A DNA stretch of 64,000 bases, taken from positions 41,089 to 105,088 of the forward strand of contig JAFMYY010000023.1 in assembly GCA_017948555.1 (NCBI GenBank), written 5' to 3'. Shown piece by piece: positions 35,201-45,700 of this stretch (position 1 is its first letter; each line of letters begins with the position of its first letter). The DNA is from Cesiribacteraceae bacterium YIM B00369 (GTDB lineage Bacteria > Bacteroidota > Bacteroidia > Cytophagales > Cyclobacteriaceae). A program made the translations under genes and the position numbers. The notes beneath the pieces are model-generated. The model was not told where the DNA came from. It saw only the letters and a program-made list of their open reading frames with translations, and did not search any database.

Positions 35201-35751
35201 AATTCTACAATTTTGTTAACTTCATTGCTGGAAACTGATTGTTCATTCTGCTTATTGTGCGTAAACGCTTTAAAGCTACCGTCGGAAGGGTTGAACAGTA
35301 AAAGACCCTCATTTGCTGTTGCCACCCACATCCGGCTTTTGCTGTCCTGGTAAATATCTCTTATGTTTATTGCGGTGCTGTCGGGGGTGTAGTAGTGGAC
35401 AAAGGTATTTTTTTTCCTGTCATACCTGTCCAGACCAACACGTGTTCCTATCCATAAACTGCCCTCCTTATCTTCAAAAATATCGCATATATAGCTGCTG
35501 CTGATGCTGGCGGGGTTTTGAGAATTATTTTTAAATATTGTAAAGTTATATCCGTCGTAACGGTTCAATCCATCACGGGTGCCAAACCACATAAATCCTT
35601 TGCTGTCTTTTAATATGCATTGCACTCTGTTCTGGGAGAGCCCGTCTGCTACCGATAAATGATTAAATCTTAAATCAGGTCTTTGGGCAAAGCTGATCAT
35701 TGCAAAGGATTGCAGAAGTATAAAAAAGTAAAAGGAGGCCCTTAATTTCAT
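32221..35751 (-). CDS. Giant reg_prop/Y_Y_Y sensor with C-terminal SpoIIE (PP2C) phosphatase
   Basis: The 1176-residue protein has a signal peptide and about 14 reg_prop blades (recurrent DSKGFMWFGTRDGLNRYD / DSKGNIWLSY units, 30-690), folding as two beta-propellers. A Y_Y_Y domain follows (about 715-795, [13 protein letters not shown]...TYTNINPGEYLFKVKASN), then one transmembrane segment (806-826), a long Gln/Glu-rich coiled coil (830-930) and a SpoIIE phosphatase (about 945-1176). Metal-binding motifs are present: DVVSGDFYW, DCTGHGVPGAFMS, TSDGYTDQ and QRDDITLFGLKV. The arrangement implies periplasmic ligand sensing controlling a cytoplasmic Ser/Thr phosphatase. With the SiaB- and SiaC-like genes downstream it would be the SiaA equivalent. 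Confidence 0.92.
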   Translation of the reverse strand: MKLRASFYFFILLQSFAMISFAQRPDLRFNHLSVADGLSQNRVQCILKDSKGFMWFGTRDGLNRYDGYNFTIFKNNSQNPASISSSYICDIFEDKEGSLWIGTRVGLDRYDRKKNTFVHYYTPDSTAINIRDIYQDSKSRMWVATANEGLLLFNPSDGSFKAFTHNKQNEQSVSSNEVNKIVEFSEDVLWVVTRYGLDVFDVKNESFKHMRPDPARPEGIGSDRIRDIFKDSKGNIWLSYYRKGLALYNVKENSFSEFLHNPEDPNSLPEPFILAITEGPDGKIWLGLENKGLALFDHKKDLFYSYESDSYDAYSLGHHFVQTIYRDNSGNMWLGTQAAGVDFYTRAGKKFVHYTQIPGNKNSLSNKNVYSIVEDSQGKVWIATDGGGLNKFDRNTNTFMHYRAADERTGSNISSDYVYSVAEIEKGKLGLGYNRDGGFDFFNPAANTFTHHLPEGSKTDTSTIAGKTISCIVKDHENNLWIGSWGAGLNFYNSKTKSFFKYKSGPDKPHGISHNVIFAVYEDKARRIWVGTEDGLNLFDKQKKEFVHFKHDSKNKQSISNNIVNCLLEDNRGNFWVGTNSGLNLMDRKNNTFITFNEADGLPNESIKGMLEDDHGNIWISTNKGIARFTPETKMFKVYDVSDGLQAEEFTLGACYKNKNGEMYFGGINGFNIFHPDSLIENTYIPPVVISDFQIFNKAVSIGEEDSPLTQHISETKELVLSYTQSVFSFAYAGLNFVNPHKNKYAYKLEGFDKDWNYVDGQRKATYTNINPGEYLFKVKASNNDGKWNEAGTFLKIIITPPYYQTWWFKTLLGLTVIGGALTFYKARMNAVKVQKNELEKQVKERTAEVVKQKEALELQAESLRTMNGELQEKQEEILQQQEEMQAQADQLMKTNGDLLESQQQIAIQRDNLEKINEQVMSSIQYAQTIQKAILPSTQKISQVFPEHFILYRPKDVVSGDFYWFAHLPKEESGLPADLNFIAVVDCTGHGVPGAFMSIIGNTILNEIVNQKQVTEPATILELLNEGIKQAVEKTEGMNTAGMDVCLCLLEKSDDNTVKVQFSGAKRNLLFVRAGSKRIEKLVADRRSIGSTSAIPFTTQNLILDSGSMLYLTSDGYTDQNNPAREKLGSTRLYETIKSVSGLAPAEQRTVFEQVLDEHQKDSEQRDDITLFGLKV

Positions 35752-35841
35752 GTCCGGATAAGTTTAAAATCACTTTATAGCTTATTACTTATGTTAAAGG
35801 TAATTTAAGAAAAATAAGGATGTTTCTTAAGAATCACTAAC

Positions 35842-35861
35842 AAATCACCTCCGTAAGTAAA
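35842..35861. promoter_or_regulatory. Motif shared by the upstream regions of both giant sensors (copy 1)
   Basis: AAATCACCTCCGTAAG lies 91 nt before the phosphatase-sensor ATG. The same motif with TT for CC occurs at 40502-40521, 75 nt before the histidine-kinase sensor ATG. It could be a shared promoter or operator, or a remnant of gene duplication. Confidence 0.35.
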
Positions 35862-35912
35862 TTTGCATTAACTAAAAGAAAATATGAACTTAATCTGATT
35901 TATGTTTAATTG

Positions 35913-36117
35913 GTGGCGGGGAGAGCAGCAAACACGAAAAAAGAAAATCAGGAGAAAAAACTTATTGAAGTGCTGAAAAAGAATTACATATGGAAAGCCA
36001 TGCCCTCAGGGCTTAAAACTGCCGGAGGAAATTGAAGAACCAGACCTTAAAAAAATGGGAAAGAATTTGTTTATGCTAACCTCCTCCGGAAAGGTAAAGA
36101 GGTTTAAATTGTTGTAA
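35913..36117 (+). pseudogene. Frameshifted remnant of a small gene
   Basis: On the plus strand between two minus-strand sensors, a coding-like stretch reads NTKKENQEKKLIEVLKKNY and IWKAMPSG. After a one-base frame change near 36010 it continues LKLPEEIEEPDLKKMGKN and LFMLTSSGKVKRFKLL to a TAA at 36115. Codon choice and amphipathic, lysine-rich composition look like real protein, but neither half is intact and the only possible starts are TTG or GTG. I do not recognise the family. It occupies most of the 413-nt gap; a sequencing error instead of decay is possible. Confidence 0.35.
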
Positions 36118-36164
36118 TAAATCCTTTGCTTTGTTATAAAATTCAATTTTTCCTGAAAAAAGCT

Positions 36165-39100
36165 TTATTGCTGGTTTGTTTCCTGATTTTTTTGGCTCGC
36201 ATAGGCATTCCTGAGGGCGTCTTTTAGTTGTTCAGGTTTAATTGGTTTGCTAATATAATCGTTCATGCCGGCGTTCAGGCATATTTCCTTATCTTCCTTA
36301 AGTGCATTTGCTGTTATAGCAATAATTGAAGGTTGATAAACAGAAAGAAGCCGTATAGTACGGGTAGCTTCCAGTCCATCCATTTCTGGCATTTGAACGT
36401 CCATCAGTATAACATCGAATTGATGATGTTGCAGTAAACTTATCACTTCCTTACCATTGCTGGCCAGCAGAGGCTCATAACCTAACTTATTCAATAACAT
36501 TTTAACCAGAACCTGATTTACCGGCTGGTCCTCCGCAATGAGTATCCGGAGGGGGTGTTTTTTTGCAAATTCCACTGAAAATAAAGGCTCCTGGGCAGGG
36601 ACTGGAGTTCCTGCCGGAGTAATCGTCTGATTCCTGAGTTGTTGCTCAATGACTTTTATAAGGTCCCGTGGCTTTACAGGCTTCATAAGAACTGAGCAAA
36701 ACAGTTTTTTGTCCTTTTCATCGAGCTGCGCTCCTGCAGAGCTTAGCAGGATTACCGGCAGGTGTGGATATTTTTCTTTCACGACACCGGCAAACTGAAT
36801 TCCGGATATTTCAGGCATTAGCATATCACTTATTACAAGATCAAATGCAGGGCTGCCCGGCAGTAAAGCTAATGCTTCTTTAGCTGAAGCCGTTAAGACA
36901 GGATTAAGGTTCCACTGTTCCAGCTGGCTTTTTAATATGGCAAGACTGGTTTTGTTATCGTCTGCCACAAGTATATTCTTACCTGCAAAATCAGGAGGAG
37001 TTGCCTGAATTGCTTTTTTTGCCTGACCGGTTTGCCGGAACGGAATTGTAAAACTGAATTTAGCTCCTGTTCCTTCGTAGCTTTCCACAGCAATTTCTCC
37101 TCCCATCAGGTTCACCAGGCGTTTGCTTATAGCAAGGCCTAAGCCTGTTCCGCCATATTTCCTGGAGGTGGATGAGTCTATCTGTGAGAATGCTTTAAAT
37201 AATTCGGATTGCTTGTGCAGGGGAATTCCTATTCCGGTATCACGCACCTGGAAACGGAGCATCACCTGGTCCTTTTCCTGTTGGACCAGGTTTACACCTA
37301 TATAAATTTCGCCTCTGTCAGTGAATTTTAATGCATTTCCTGCAAGATTTATGAGGATTTGCCTGAGCCGGTGGCCATCACCAATTATCAGGTCCGGTAT
37401 TCTGTGGTCTGTGTGGTAATATAACTCAAGCTGCTTTTCTGTTGCTTTTCCGGAAAAAAGATCAGTAACTTCTTCCACACATTTGTGGAGGTTAAAGTTC
37501 TTATTCTCCAGATCAATCATGCCGGATTCTATTTTAGAAAAATCCAGGATATCATTTATCACAGTCAGAAGTGCTTCTCCACTGCTTTTAATAATTTCAA
37601 CATACTGTTGCTGCTCCTGGTCCAGGTCAGTATCTGAGAGGAGGGCACTTATACCTATCACTCCGTTCATGGGTGTCCGGATCTCGTGGCTCATGGTTGC
37701 GAGAAAAGTGCTCTTTGCCTGGTTTGCCCGTTCGGCTTCGTTCCGTGCTCTTTCTGCCTCTTCTCTTTCAGTCAGTATTTCTTCCTTTTGCTCCTCCAGC
37801 TCTTCGTTCAGGGATTGCAGAGCTTCGGCCTGTTCCTGAAGAAATTCCTTCTGCTTCATTAGCTCGCGGTGAGCTACTCTTAAATCTGAAGTGCGGGACT
37901 GTACCTGCTTTTCGAGTTCTTTCTTTTTTTTATGAACAGAGTTTACCCGCCATGTGATGATGCCATACAAAACACTTAGCATGAGTAAGGCCATGAAGGT
38001 CCTGAACCACCATGTTTGCCAGAATGGAGGCGTAATAATAAGGCTGAGGGAGGTACCTTCTTCATTCCATACCCCGTCATTATTCGATGCTTTAACTTTA
38101 AAAGTATAGCTTCCCGGATCCAGATTGGTATAGGTGGCAGTCCGTTTGTTGCCTGTAAATACCCAGTCTTTATCGAAACCTTCAAGTTTGTAAGCATATT
38201 GGTTTTCCCGTGGAGCGGTAAAATCTAAAGCTGCAAACTCAAAGGAAATTACAGATTCCAGGTAAGAAAGGGTTAATTCCCTTGTTTCGCTGATGTCCTT
38301 TTTTAATGGTGAGTTTTTATCTCCCGGTTTTACATCACGGTTAAAGAGCTGGAAATTTGTGAGGTAGACCGGAGGAGGGGTGGTGTTTCTCCTGATGCTG
38401 TCAGGGTGAAATACATTGAAACCATTTGGGCTGCTGAAGTATAATTCGCCATTTTTGGTTCTGATAGATGAATTGTTAAACTCATTTCCCTGGAGCCCGT
38501 CTGCTGGTGTAAAATTCCTGAACGATTCAGTGGCAGGATTAAATTTTGATATGCCCTGTAATGTACTTATCCATAAATTTCCATGCCCGTCTTCTTCAAT
38601 GGACTGGATGTTATTATTAGGAAGACCATCGTTTTCGCGGTATGTACTGAAGGTTTGAAGGCTGGCATCAAACCTGTTTAATCCGTCAACAGTACCAAAC
38701 CATATGGTGCCTTTACTGTCCTCAAAAATAGTATTGATAAAATTGTTGCTTAATGTTCCGGCTTCGCCTTTGTTGTTTTTGTACCGGACGAAATCTGTGC
38801 TGTTCTTTTTCAAAAAACTGATTCCTTCCCCTTCACTTCCCACCCATATATTGCCCTCCCTGTCAGCCAATAAGGATGCGTTAAAATTTGAGCTGATGCT
38901 GGAAAGATCGTCCCAGTTACTTTCAAAGAGAGTAAAATTTTTTGTAAGCGGATGGTATTTTACAAGACCACGGCCATGGGCAATTATCCAGATATTTCCC
39001 TCCCCGTCTTCTGCCAGGGATTTTATATTGTTGCTGCCAATGCTGTTCGGGTTTTCCTCATCATGCAGAAACCTGGTAAAAACAGTTCTTTCAGGATTGA

Positions 39101-40427
39101 TAACGGTAATACCACCTCCCCAGCTTCCTGCCCAAAGGTTATTGTTTCTGTCTTTTAACAGTTTGGTTAAGGAGTTAGTGCTCAGGCTGTTATTGTTGTG
39201 GTCCTGGTGATGAAAAACAGTAAAGCTGTCGTTTGCAGGGTTGAACAAATTCAGGCCCCATCCGGTCGCCACCCAAACTGTTCCGTCAGTATTTTCGGCA
39301 AAATCGCTGACTGCATTGCTGCTCAGCCCTGTTAGTTCCAGCAGGTTTCTTTTATAATGTTTAATTTTTTTTGCGTTTTGGTCCACCCAGTTCAATCCGC
39401 CGTTAAAGGTTCCCACCCAGATACTCTTGTTGCGGTCTGTGTAAAGGGAATAGATGGTGGAACCGTGCAGGCTTCCCGGATCCATTTCATTGGCTAAAAT
39501 CTTTTGAAAATGATTGGTGGCTGGTGTAAAAATGGAGATGCCATCATTTTCTGTACCAATCCAGATCCGGCCTTCCTTATCTTCAGTTAAACACATAATT
39601 ATATTATGAGCTAAAGAATTAGGTTGTTCCGGGCTGTGGGACCAATGAGAAAAGGTTTTACTCTCCCTGTTAAACAGGTTTAAGCCGTGGTTGGTGCCTA
39701 TCCAGAGGTTGCCTTTTTTATCCTCCAGTATATCTTTTATGTTGTTATCACTGAGGCTGTTTCTTTTGTCATTTCTGTGAGTGAAGTGAGTAAATTTATT
39801 GGTATCCTGATTAAAGAGGCCAAGACCTCCTCCCATTGTGCCAACCCAGAAATTTCCTTTACTGTCTTCAAATAATACAGACACAGCATGATAGGTAAGG
39901 CTTGTACTGTCAGCAGGATCCTGCAGGTACCTGGTTACCTTGTTGTTTGCTTTATTAATTTTACTTAATCCATACCAGGACCCTGTCCAGATGTTGCCTT
40001 TACTATCTTCATAAACAGTCAGGAGATTGTTATTAGTTAAGCTGTTAACGTTTTTTTCATCATACAGATAACGGCTGAAAGTACCTGTGGTTCTGTCGAA
40101 TTTATTTAATCCGCCATCTGAAGTGGCTATCCATAAAAAGCCTTCTCTGTCCTCAATAATATCTGCAATTCTGTTGCTGCTGATACTGGTGGAGTCGAGG
40201 TAATTATGTTTGTAAACGGTAAAAACATAGCCATCGAATTTATTCAGGCCACTTTGGGTTCCATACCACATAAAACCTTTGCTGTCCTGCAAAACAGAGG
40301 TAACAGTGCTTTGGGACAGTCCGTCCCTTGTATTAAGGTGCCTGAACTTAATTTCCGGAGACTGGGCAAAAGCAAAGTTTAAAGCCAGTAGCAGGGAGAG
40401 GAGGATATAAATAAATTTTGAACTCAT
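36165..40427 (-). CDS. Giant hybrid two-component sensor (reg_prop/Y_Y_Y, histidine kinase, two receiver domains)
   Basis: The 1420-residue protein has a signal peptide, reg_prop propeller repeats (about 30-700), a Y_Y_Y domain (about 720-795), a transmembrane segment (805-825), a charged coiled coil (830-905), HisKA with phospho-acceptor in [13 protein letters not shown] (H914), HATPase (N-box [13 protein letters not shown]2 [11 protein letters not shown]), then two receivers: REC1 from about 1149 ([11 protein letters not shown]) and REC2 from about 1292 ([11 protein letters not shown]). Unlike the usual Bacteroidota hybrid sensors it lacks a C-terminal AraC DNA-binding domain, so output must pass to another protein. 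The extracellular part is paralogous to that of the adjacent phosphatase sensor. Confidence 0.94.
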   Translation of the reverse strand: MSSKFIYILLSLLLALNFAFAQSPEIKFRHLNTRDGLSQSTVTSVLQDSKGFMWYGTQSGLNKFDGYVFTVYKHNYLDSTSISSNRIADIIEDREGFLWIATSDGGLNKFDRTTGTFSRYLYDEKNVNSLTNNNLLTVYEDSKGNIWTGSWYGLSKINKANNKVTRYLQDPADSTSLTYHAVSVLFEDSKGNFWVGTMGGGLGLFNQDTNKFTHFTHRNDKRNSLSDNNIKDILEDKKGNLWIGTNHGLNLFNRESKTFSHWSHSPEQPNSLAHNIIMCLTEDKEGRIWIGTENDGISIFTPATNHFQKILANEMDPGSLHGSTIYSLYTDRNKSIWVGTFNGGLNWVDQNAKKIKHYKRNLLELTGLSSNAVSDFAENTDGTVWVATGWGLNLFNPANDSFTVFHHQDHNNNSLSTNSLTKLLKDRNNNLWAGSWGGGITVINPERTVFTRFLHDEENPNSIGSNNIKSLAEDGEGNIWIIAHGRGLVKYHPLTKNFTLFESNWDDLSSISSNFNASLLADREGNIWVGSEGEGISFLKKNSTDFVRYKNNKGEAGTLSNNFINTIFEDSKGTIWFGTVDGLNRFDASLQTFSTYRENDGLPNNNIQSIEEDGHGNLWISTLQGISKFNPATESFRNFTPADGLQGNEFNNSSIRTKNGELYFSSPNGFNVFHPDSIRRNTTPPPVYLTNFQLFNRDVKPGDKNSPLKKDISETRELTLSYLESVISFEFAALDFTAPRENQYAYKLEGFDKDWVFTGNKRTATYTNLDPGSYTFKVKASNNDGVWNEEGTSLSLIITPPFWQTWWFRTFMALLMLSVLYGIITWRVNSVHKKKKELEKQVQSRTSDLRVAHRELMKQKEFLQEQAEALQSLNEELEEQKEEILTEREEAERARNEAERANQAKSTFLATMSHEIRTPMNGVIGISALLSDTDLDQEQQQYVEIIKSSGEALLTVINDILDFSKIESGMIDLENKNFNLHKCVEEVTDLFSGKATEKQLELYYHTDHRIPDLIIGDGHRLRQILINLAGNALKFTDRGEIYIGVNLVQQEKDQVMLRFQVRDTGIGIPLHKQSELFKAFSQIDSSTSRKYGGTGLGLAISKRLVNLMGGEIAVESYEGTGAKFSFTIPFRQTGQAKKAIQATPPDFAGKNILVADDNKTSLAILKSQLEQWNLNPVLTASAKEALALLPGSPAFDLVISDMLMPEISGIQFAGVVKEKYPHLPVILLSSAGAQLDEKDKKLFCSVLMKPVKPRDLIKVIEQQLRNQTITPAGTPVPAQEPLFSVEFAKKHPLRILIAEDQPVNQVLVKMLLNKLGYEPLLASNGKEVISLLQHHQFDVILMDVQMPEMDGLEATRTIRLLSVYQPSIIAITANALKEDKEICLNAGMNDYISKPIKPEQLKDALRNAYASQKNQETNQQ

Positions 40428-40961
40428 TAAAGGGAGCTGACTTTATTTTAAGTTTAAAGTTATTTAAAGCACGGTTAGCTGTTCGGACTTCCTTTAGGGG
40501 AAAATCACCTTTGTAAGGAAAGAAGGAAAAAACTATCTCAGATTAAGGGCAGGTTAAGTCACCGGAACATTCTCCGGTGCATTATGCCGGGAACAGGACA
40601 GTTAATTTCCGGAAAAGGGTGGTAATAGAATTTATTGATTTTAAATATATGGCCTGGGGCAGAGTAGGATCTCCTTTTTCTTTTTAATTTATATGTCTTA
40701 TTTTATCCGGGAGCATATTTGGTGGTATAAGTATCTGGTAATCATGTAGTATAATCAGGTACTAATATATGTTAATTAATTATAAAATCTATATGCCTGC
40801 AAGGTAACATTCTGTTTTTTTTATAGCGTTATCATTAAGAGGTCAACGCAGGACCTGATAAAAAAAAGACCCGCTGCGAAGCGGGTCTGATTGTTTGATA
40901 GCAGGTTGTAATAAAACCTGCTGTGTAAAAACGGGGACAGGTTTTGCCGGAGCTCCGGCTT
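40428..40961. other. 534-nt intergenic region with hairpins, no gene
   Basis: This gap lies upstream of the hybrid sensor and downstream of the lactonase gene. It holds the shared motif at 40502-40521 (AAATCACCTTTGTAAG), a 7-bp hairpin CACCGGA / TCCGGTG at 40560-40579 without a T-run on either strand, AT-rich sequence and a terminator near 40867. No ORF with coding character was seen. Confidence 0.5.
40867..40888 (-). terminator. Rho-independent terminator after the lactonase-fold gene
   Basis: The 9-bp stem AGACCCGCT / AGCGGGTCT with loop GCGA is followed on the minus strand by a run of T. It stands about 70 nt past the stop. Confidence 0.85.
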
Positions 40962-42122
40962 TTAATTTGTTGCAGGAATCATGGTCAGGTATACCGGATT
41001 ACCAACTTCAATGCTCCGGCCGGTGGGAGTAATTTTTCCGGTTGATTTGTTTCGCTTAAAAATAACTATAGAATCGCTGTCCTGATGGGCTACCAGGAGG
41101 AAATTTCCTGTAGGGTCAATGATGAAGTTCCGGGGAGTTTTTCCCAAAGAAGGCTGACGTTCTTCCAGATTGAGGGTGCCCTTTTTCTGATCGATTCTGA
41201 AAACAGAGATTTCATTTGCGTCGCCACGATTAGAAGCATAGAGGAAATTTCCATCCGGAGATATTTTTATTTCCGCAGCGCTTACCTCTCCTTTAAAATT
41301 TTTATCCACAAGGCTGGCAGTCTGTAAGTGTTTTAAGTTTCCATCTTTATGGGCAAAAACACTTACCTCCGCTGTAAGCTCCTGAATTAAATAGGCGAAA
41401 TTCCCGGTTTTATCAAATATTAAATGGCGTGGGCCGGTGCCGGGTTTAACAGAGGTAAAAGGCGTTCGGGCGGCCTGTAGTGGTTGAGATGGGTTCCCGG
41501 GATTATATTTGTATATAAAGATCTTGTCAACCCCCAGGTCTCCTGTAAAAAGATGCTCTTCATCAGGACTTAAAACAGTTGAGTGTACATGCGCTTTTTC
41601 CTGGCGCTCAGGGTTTATACTTTTTCCTTTGTGTTGTATGGTTTGAGCAGGCGTTTCCAGTGCTCCGTTTTCCGCAATGGGAATTACTGATAAACTGCCT
41701 CCGGTGTAATTTCCCGCAAAAAGATGCCGGCCCTTTTTATCTACTGTTAAATAGCAGGGATCACCACCGCCTGATGGTTGTTGGTTAATAAATTCCAGCT
41801 TACCGTTTTCCGCATTAAACCTGAAGGCATTAACCATTCCTTCTTTTTCTCCTGATACCTCTTTTACCGCATAAACATGGTTGCCGTCAGGACTTACGGC
41901 TAAAAAGGAGGGATTTTCTACATTTTTTTGTGTGTATTCATGAGTAAGTTCACCTGTTTCGGAATCGAAGCGATATACATAAATGCCTTCGCTTTTCCCC
42001 GAAGTATAGGTGCCGGTTAGCAGGTGGAAGTATCTGTTTGACGATTGGTTTTGGGCGTTTGTTTGCATAGGAATAAAAAGTGCAGAAACAACAAAAACAG
42101 CTAAAAGTAATTGATTGACCAT
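40962..42122 (-). CDS. Lactonase-family seven-bladed propeller (6-phosphogluconolactonase YbhE-like), exported
   Basis: A 386-residue protein with signal peptide (MVNQLLLAVFVVSALFIPMQTNAQ). The mature part is a Pgl/YbhE-type beta-propeller: LLTGTYTSGKSEGIYVYRFD, NPSFLAVSPDGNHVYAVKE, GGDPCYLTVDKKGRHLFAGNY, KAHVHSTVLSPDEEHLFTGDLG, GTGPRHLIFDKTGNFAYLI and FLLVAHQDSDSIVIF. The cytoplasmic enzyme opens 6-phosphogluconolactone, but exported Bacteroidota homologues have unproven substrates, so only the fold and family are safe. It has its own terminator. Confidence 0.87.
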   Translation of the reverse strand: MVNQLLLAVFVVSALFIPMQTNAQNQSSNRYFHLLTGTYTSGKSEGIYVYRFDSETGELTHEYTQKNVENPSFLAVSPDGNHVYAVKEVSGEKEGMVNAFRFNAENGKLEFINQQPSGGGDPCYLTVDKKGRHLFAGNYTGGSLSVIPIAENGALETPAQTIQHKGKSINPERQEKAHVHSTVLSPDEEHLFTGDLGVDKIFIYKYNPGNPSQPLQAARTPFTSVKPGTGPRHLIFDKTGNFAYLIQELTAEVSVFAHKDGNLKHLQTASLVDKNFKGEVSAAEIKISPDGNFLYASNRGDANEISVFRIDQKKGTLNLEERQPSLGKTPRNFIIDPTGNFLLVAHQDSDSIVIFKRNKSTGKITPTGRSIEVGNPVYLTMIPATN

Positions 42123-42779
42123 TGTGTTATTTATATAAATAAAAATATGAAAGAAGGTTTGTTTCTAAAGATAAGTATTTTTCCCGTTTATGAAGATTAA
42201 TAGAGAAGAATGCAGCCCTGCAGTTACTGCAACGGTTTTTTTATCCTTCTTTGAGGCCTTTTTTAAAGTTAAAATAATAAAGAAATATTTTGACTGCTGC
42301 CTCTTGGCTTTATATTAATCCTGCTTTAATCAGGCGGTGCTTGTTTTGCCTTCTGATGACAATATTAAAAGGACTTTTCACCTTTTCTCAATAAAGAAAG
42401 ATGGCTTTTGTGTGTACCTTTTTAGTTAAATACTTTCTAAGACTATTTATAAGATACTTTTCCATTTTTACGGAAGATTGAAAAAGAGGGAGTAAAAAGA
42501 GAGCCTGACGAAAATTAGTTATAAGCAATAGGAAAATTTCTTATTTTGGTATAGGAACTCTGTTTAGGTTCTGCTTCTTTTTTAAGTGCTTTATGCAGCC
42601 AGGTCCAGGGGATTTTGCAATGAACTTTCAATAAATGAGAGTTTTACGAATTCCCCATCTCTGTAAGTTGAAGCCCTTTATCCTGCAGAAAAACCATCTC
42701 TTATCCCTGTATATTTACAGATGAATTCAGAGCGATTGTCTCACGTATGATAAGCGTTCGGAAAATTGAGCAACACAGG
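42123..42779. other. Intergenic region of about 650 nt upstream of the T9SS cargo gene
   Basis: This divergent gap should hold promoters for the lactonase gene and the large secreted protein. I see AT-rich sequence and no ORF with coding character, no clear terminator and no exact TAnnTTTG with a paired -33 box. Confidence 0.5.
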
Positions 42780-45700
42780 ATGGTTAAAAATATAAACACA
42801 TATCTCGTTTTCAGTTTATTGTTTCTGCTGCACTGGCACAGTGTAACAGCCCAGGATTGTAATGTGCTGGCACCCGGCAGTGAGGCCGGCTTCGACCAGA
42901 TTGGGTTTTGTGCCCCGGTAACGGGCAGAGTTAAGTATTTTACTTTTTACACCCTGCAGGAAGTAGCTACGGATAAGCTGGAGGTGGAAATTAACTGGGG
43001 GGAATCGAAGAAGAGGTACAAAGGAGTTGAGGCGGTTGGATACAACGCAACCCTCAAAGCCTGGGAATACCGCCTGCCGGAAACAACTTATGTTTATGAA
43101 GCAGACCGTAAAAATCCTAAGTGTAGCTACCCCGTTACAATAAAGGCGGTAATCGATAAAAAAGTTTGCAACTCTCCCATGCAAACAAGTACGGTAATTG
43201 TTTGGGATAAGGACAATGCAAATGGTGGTAGCCTGGTAATCAATCCGAAGGAGTATTTTGCCTGCCCCGGCTCCGAAATTCTGGTAGAGTTTGAAGATAA
43301 AAGTACCTGGAACTGTGTTCCAAACCAGGAGAAAATCCATATGAACTGGCCTTCGCGCAGCACTCAGTTTGTGTATGGAACTACCAACACCATAACCGGG
43401 GCTGTAAAAGTAAATGAGGAATTAATAGCAGCCTGGCCACTGGAAGGGCCTGTAAATGAACATGAGGAAAAAGCGCAGAAGCCTTCACTTCCCTTTAGTA
43501 AATCGGCAAGAATAACTATTCCTGCCACGGCACAGGTGGGGGAAAAGTTTGAAATTACTCTGAATAACTGGAACTACTGCAACCAGCGCCCCGATGATCC
43601 AATACAGCAAAAGGCAGTTATAGAAATTGTAGCTCAACCTGTGGGGGAAATTACTATTCAGAATAAGCCGGGAAATAACGCCACAGCATTTTGCCCTAAT
43701 GAGGAAATTATCCTTACAGGAAGCTACAGGGTGGATGCCGGTGAAGTGGATGCCGGAGATGTGCGTTACGATTGGGAGATTACTGATCTGCGTACCCAAA
43801 CTGTTCAGACGTTTGATGATACCCGAACTGTAAATCTGGCAAATGGATTTCCAAAGCCGGGATTTCAGAAAGTAATACTAAAAGTATCGAACCGCAAAGC
43901 CAACACCGGCCCATGTCTCAGCACTACGGAGGAAACAATCGAACTTATTGATGCTCCTGCAGTAGTTTCGGAAATTAACGGACAGGAGGTTAACGAACTT
44001 TCATTTTGTGCAGGAAGTGATGGTAATATAGAGTATCCTGTTACTTTTAAACACAGGATAAGCAGCAGCGAAGACTTTACGTATTCCTATCAGCTGTATA
44101 AAAGGAACAGTACTGCCAACAGCCCGGACAGTGCCCTGAACATTCCGGAGGAAAGCGGGGTAAACGGAATAGAGCGGGAGGACTCTGTTAGTTTCATTTT
44201 TACACAGGCGGGGCTTTACAGGCTCAGAGTGGTGGCTAAAAATAATTCCACAGGCTGTAGCTCTGTTGAAGAGAGCAGAGTGGCTGTTTATGAAGATCCT
44301 GTTCCTGATTTTACCATCAAAGGTTTTTGTGCCGGTTTGCCCGTTTCCTTTACCGATGCCAGTTTTGCCTCCCCGGTTCCCGGCGATGAAATAGTTTCAT
44401 GGGAGTGGGACATGGACTATACCGCTGAAAACAGGGAACAAAATTCATTTAACACAGATAAAAGCGGCAAAGAAACGTTCAGCTGGATTTATAATGAGGC
44501 CGGAACTTATACCATTGCTTTAAAAATTACCAATGGTACAGGCTGCAGCTCAGTTAGAATTAAGTCTTTCGAGGTAAAAGCCAGTCCTGTAGCCTTGCTT
44601 AGCAGTAATTACAGTGGCCACCTTATTTGTCCGCTCGATACTATAAGGTTTACCAACGAATCTTTCCTTTCAAATTCAGCTGCGTTGTTTCCCGAAGGAG
44701 TAAGTTATACTTTAATGGTTTCAGATGGAGTGGCTACTAAAGAAGTTCTTTTTAAAGAAGGGCAGGAGTATATAGATTATCCTCATTTTTACAATCCTGA
44801 TAATGATGTGCTCACCTACAGCGTTTGGTTAAGGGCAAAAGGAATCGGCGAAAATACCTGTGCACTGGACAGTGAGCCTGTTAAGGTAAAAGTTCGCCAT
44901 GGAGCAGCTGCAGGCTATACCACCACACCCTTTTACAGTCCGTTCGGGCCAAATTGTTCTCCAAAAGTATTTTATTTTGAAACAACTAAGGCCACCCGGG
45001 AGCTTCAGGCGGAAAGCTATCGCTGGACCATTTTGCTGAAAGGAGAAATAGTGGACGAAATCCGTAAGGAGCGCTCTGGCGACCCTTCTTTTGAGACTCT
45101 TGAATATTCTTTTGTTAATACCGGAATAAAATACCTTGATTATGAAGTAATCCTTTCTCCGGAAAAGGAAGGGGTATGTATTAATCCGGCAGTAAATACC
45201 TACCGCGTTTATCCTAATCCTGTAGCAAAGTTCACTGCAACCCCTGCACTTTATGCCTGCGACTCTGTAGTGTATGAGTTAAAGGTAAATTTCCCGCCCG
45301 GAATTAGCGATTACCAGTGGGAGTTTTCAGAGCAACCTGCCAATGACGCTGCCACCGGCCTGAAGGACGATCATTTCTTTGTTTCCTGGAACAGGAATGC
45401 TTTTGGTGAAGAGCCAAAAGAATATACAATTACCCTCAGGGCTACAAACTTTTATGGCTGCAGTGGCGAATGGACCGAAAAAGTAACGGTAAATCCGGTT
45501 GTGGTGCATAAGCCCCTCCTGGAACTGAAGGAAATTTCAGGCAGTGGCTGCCGGCCGGTAAGAGCGACCTTTCTGAATAAAACGATTGGCGATAATGCCA
45601 AAGCGAAGTACGAATTCTATATCGAGAATACTGCCACCTCTGCCATGGTAAAAATTGATGATAATGATATTGAAGGGGAAGTAAAGGGCGAATTCAGCTA

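Noticed and set aside
40560..40579. Hairpin CACCGGA/TCCGGTG as a terminator or riboswitch
   Set aside because: There is no T-run on either strand and no known riboswitch core around it; recorded only as part of the intergenic region.
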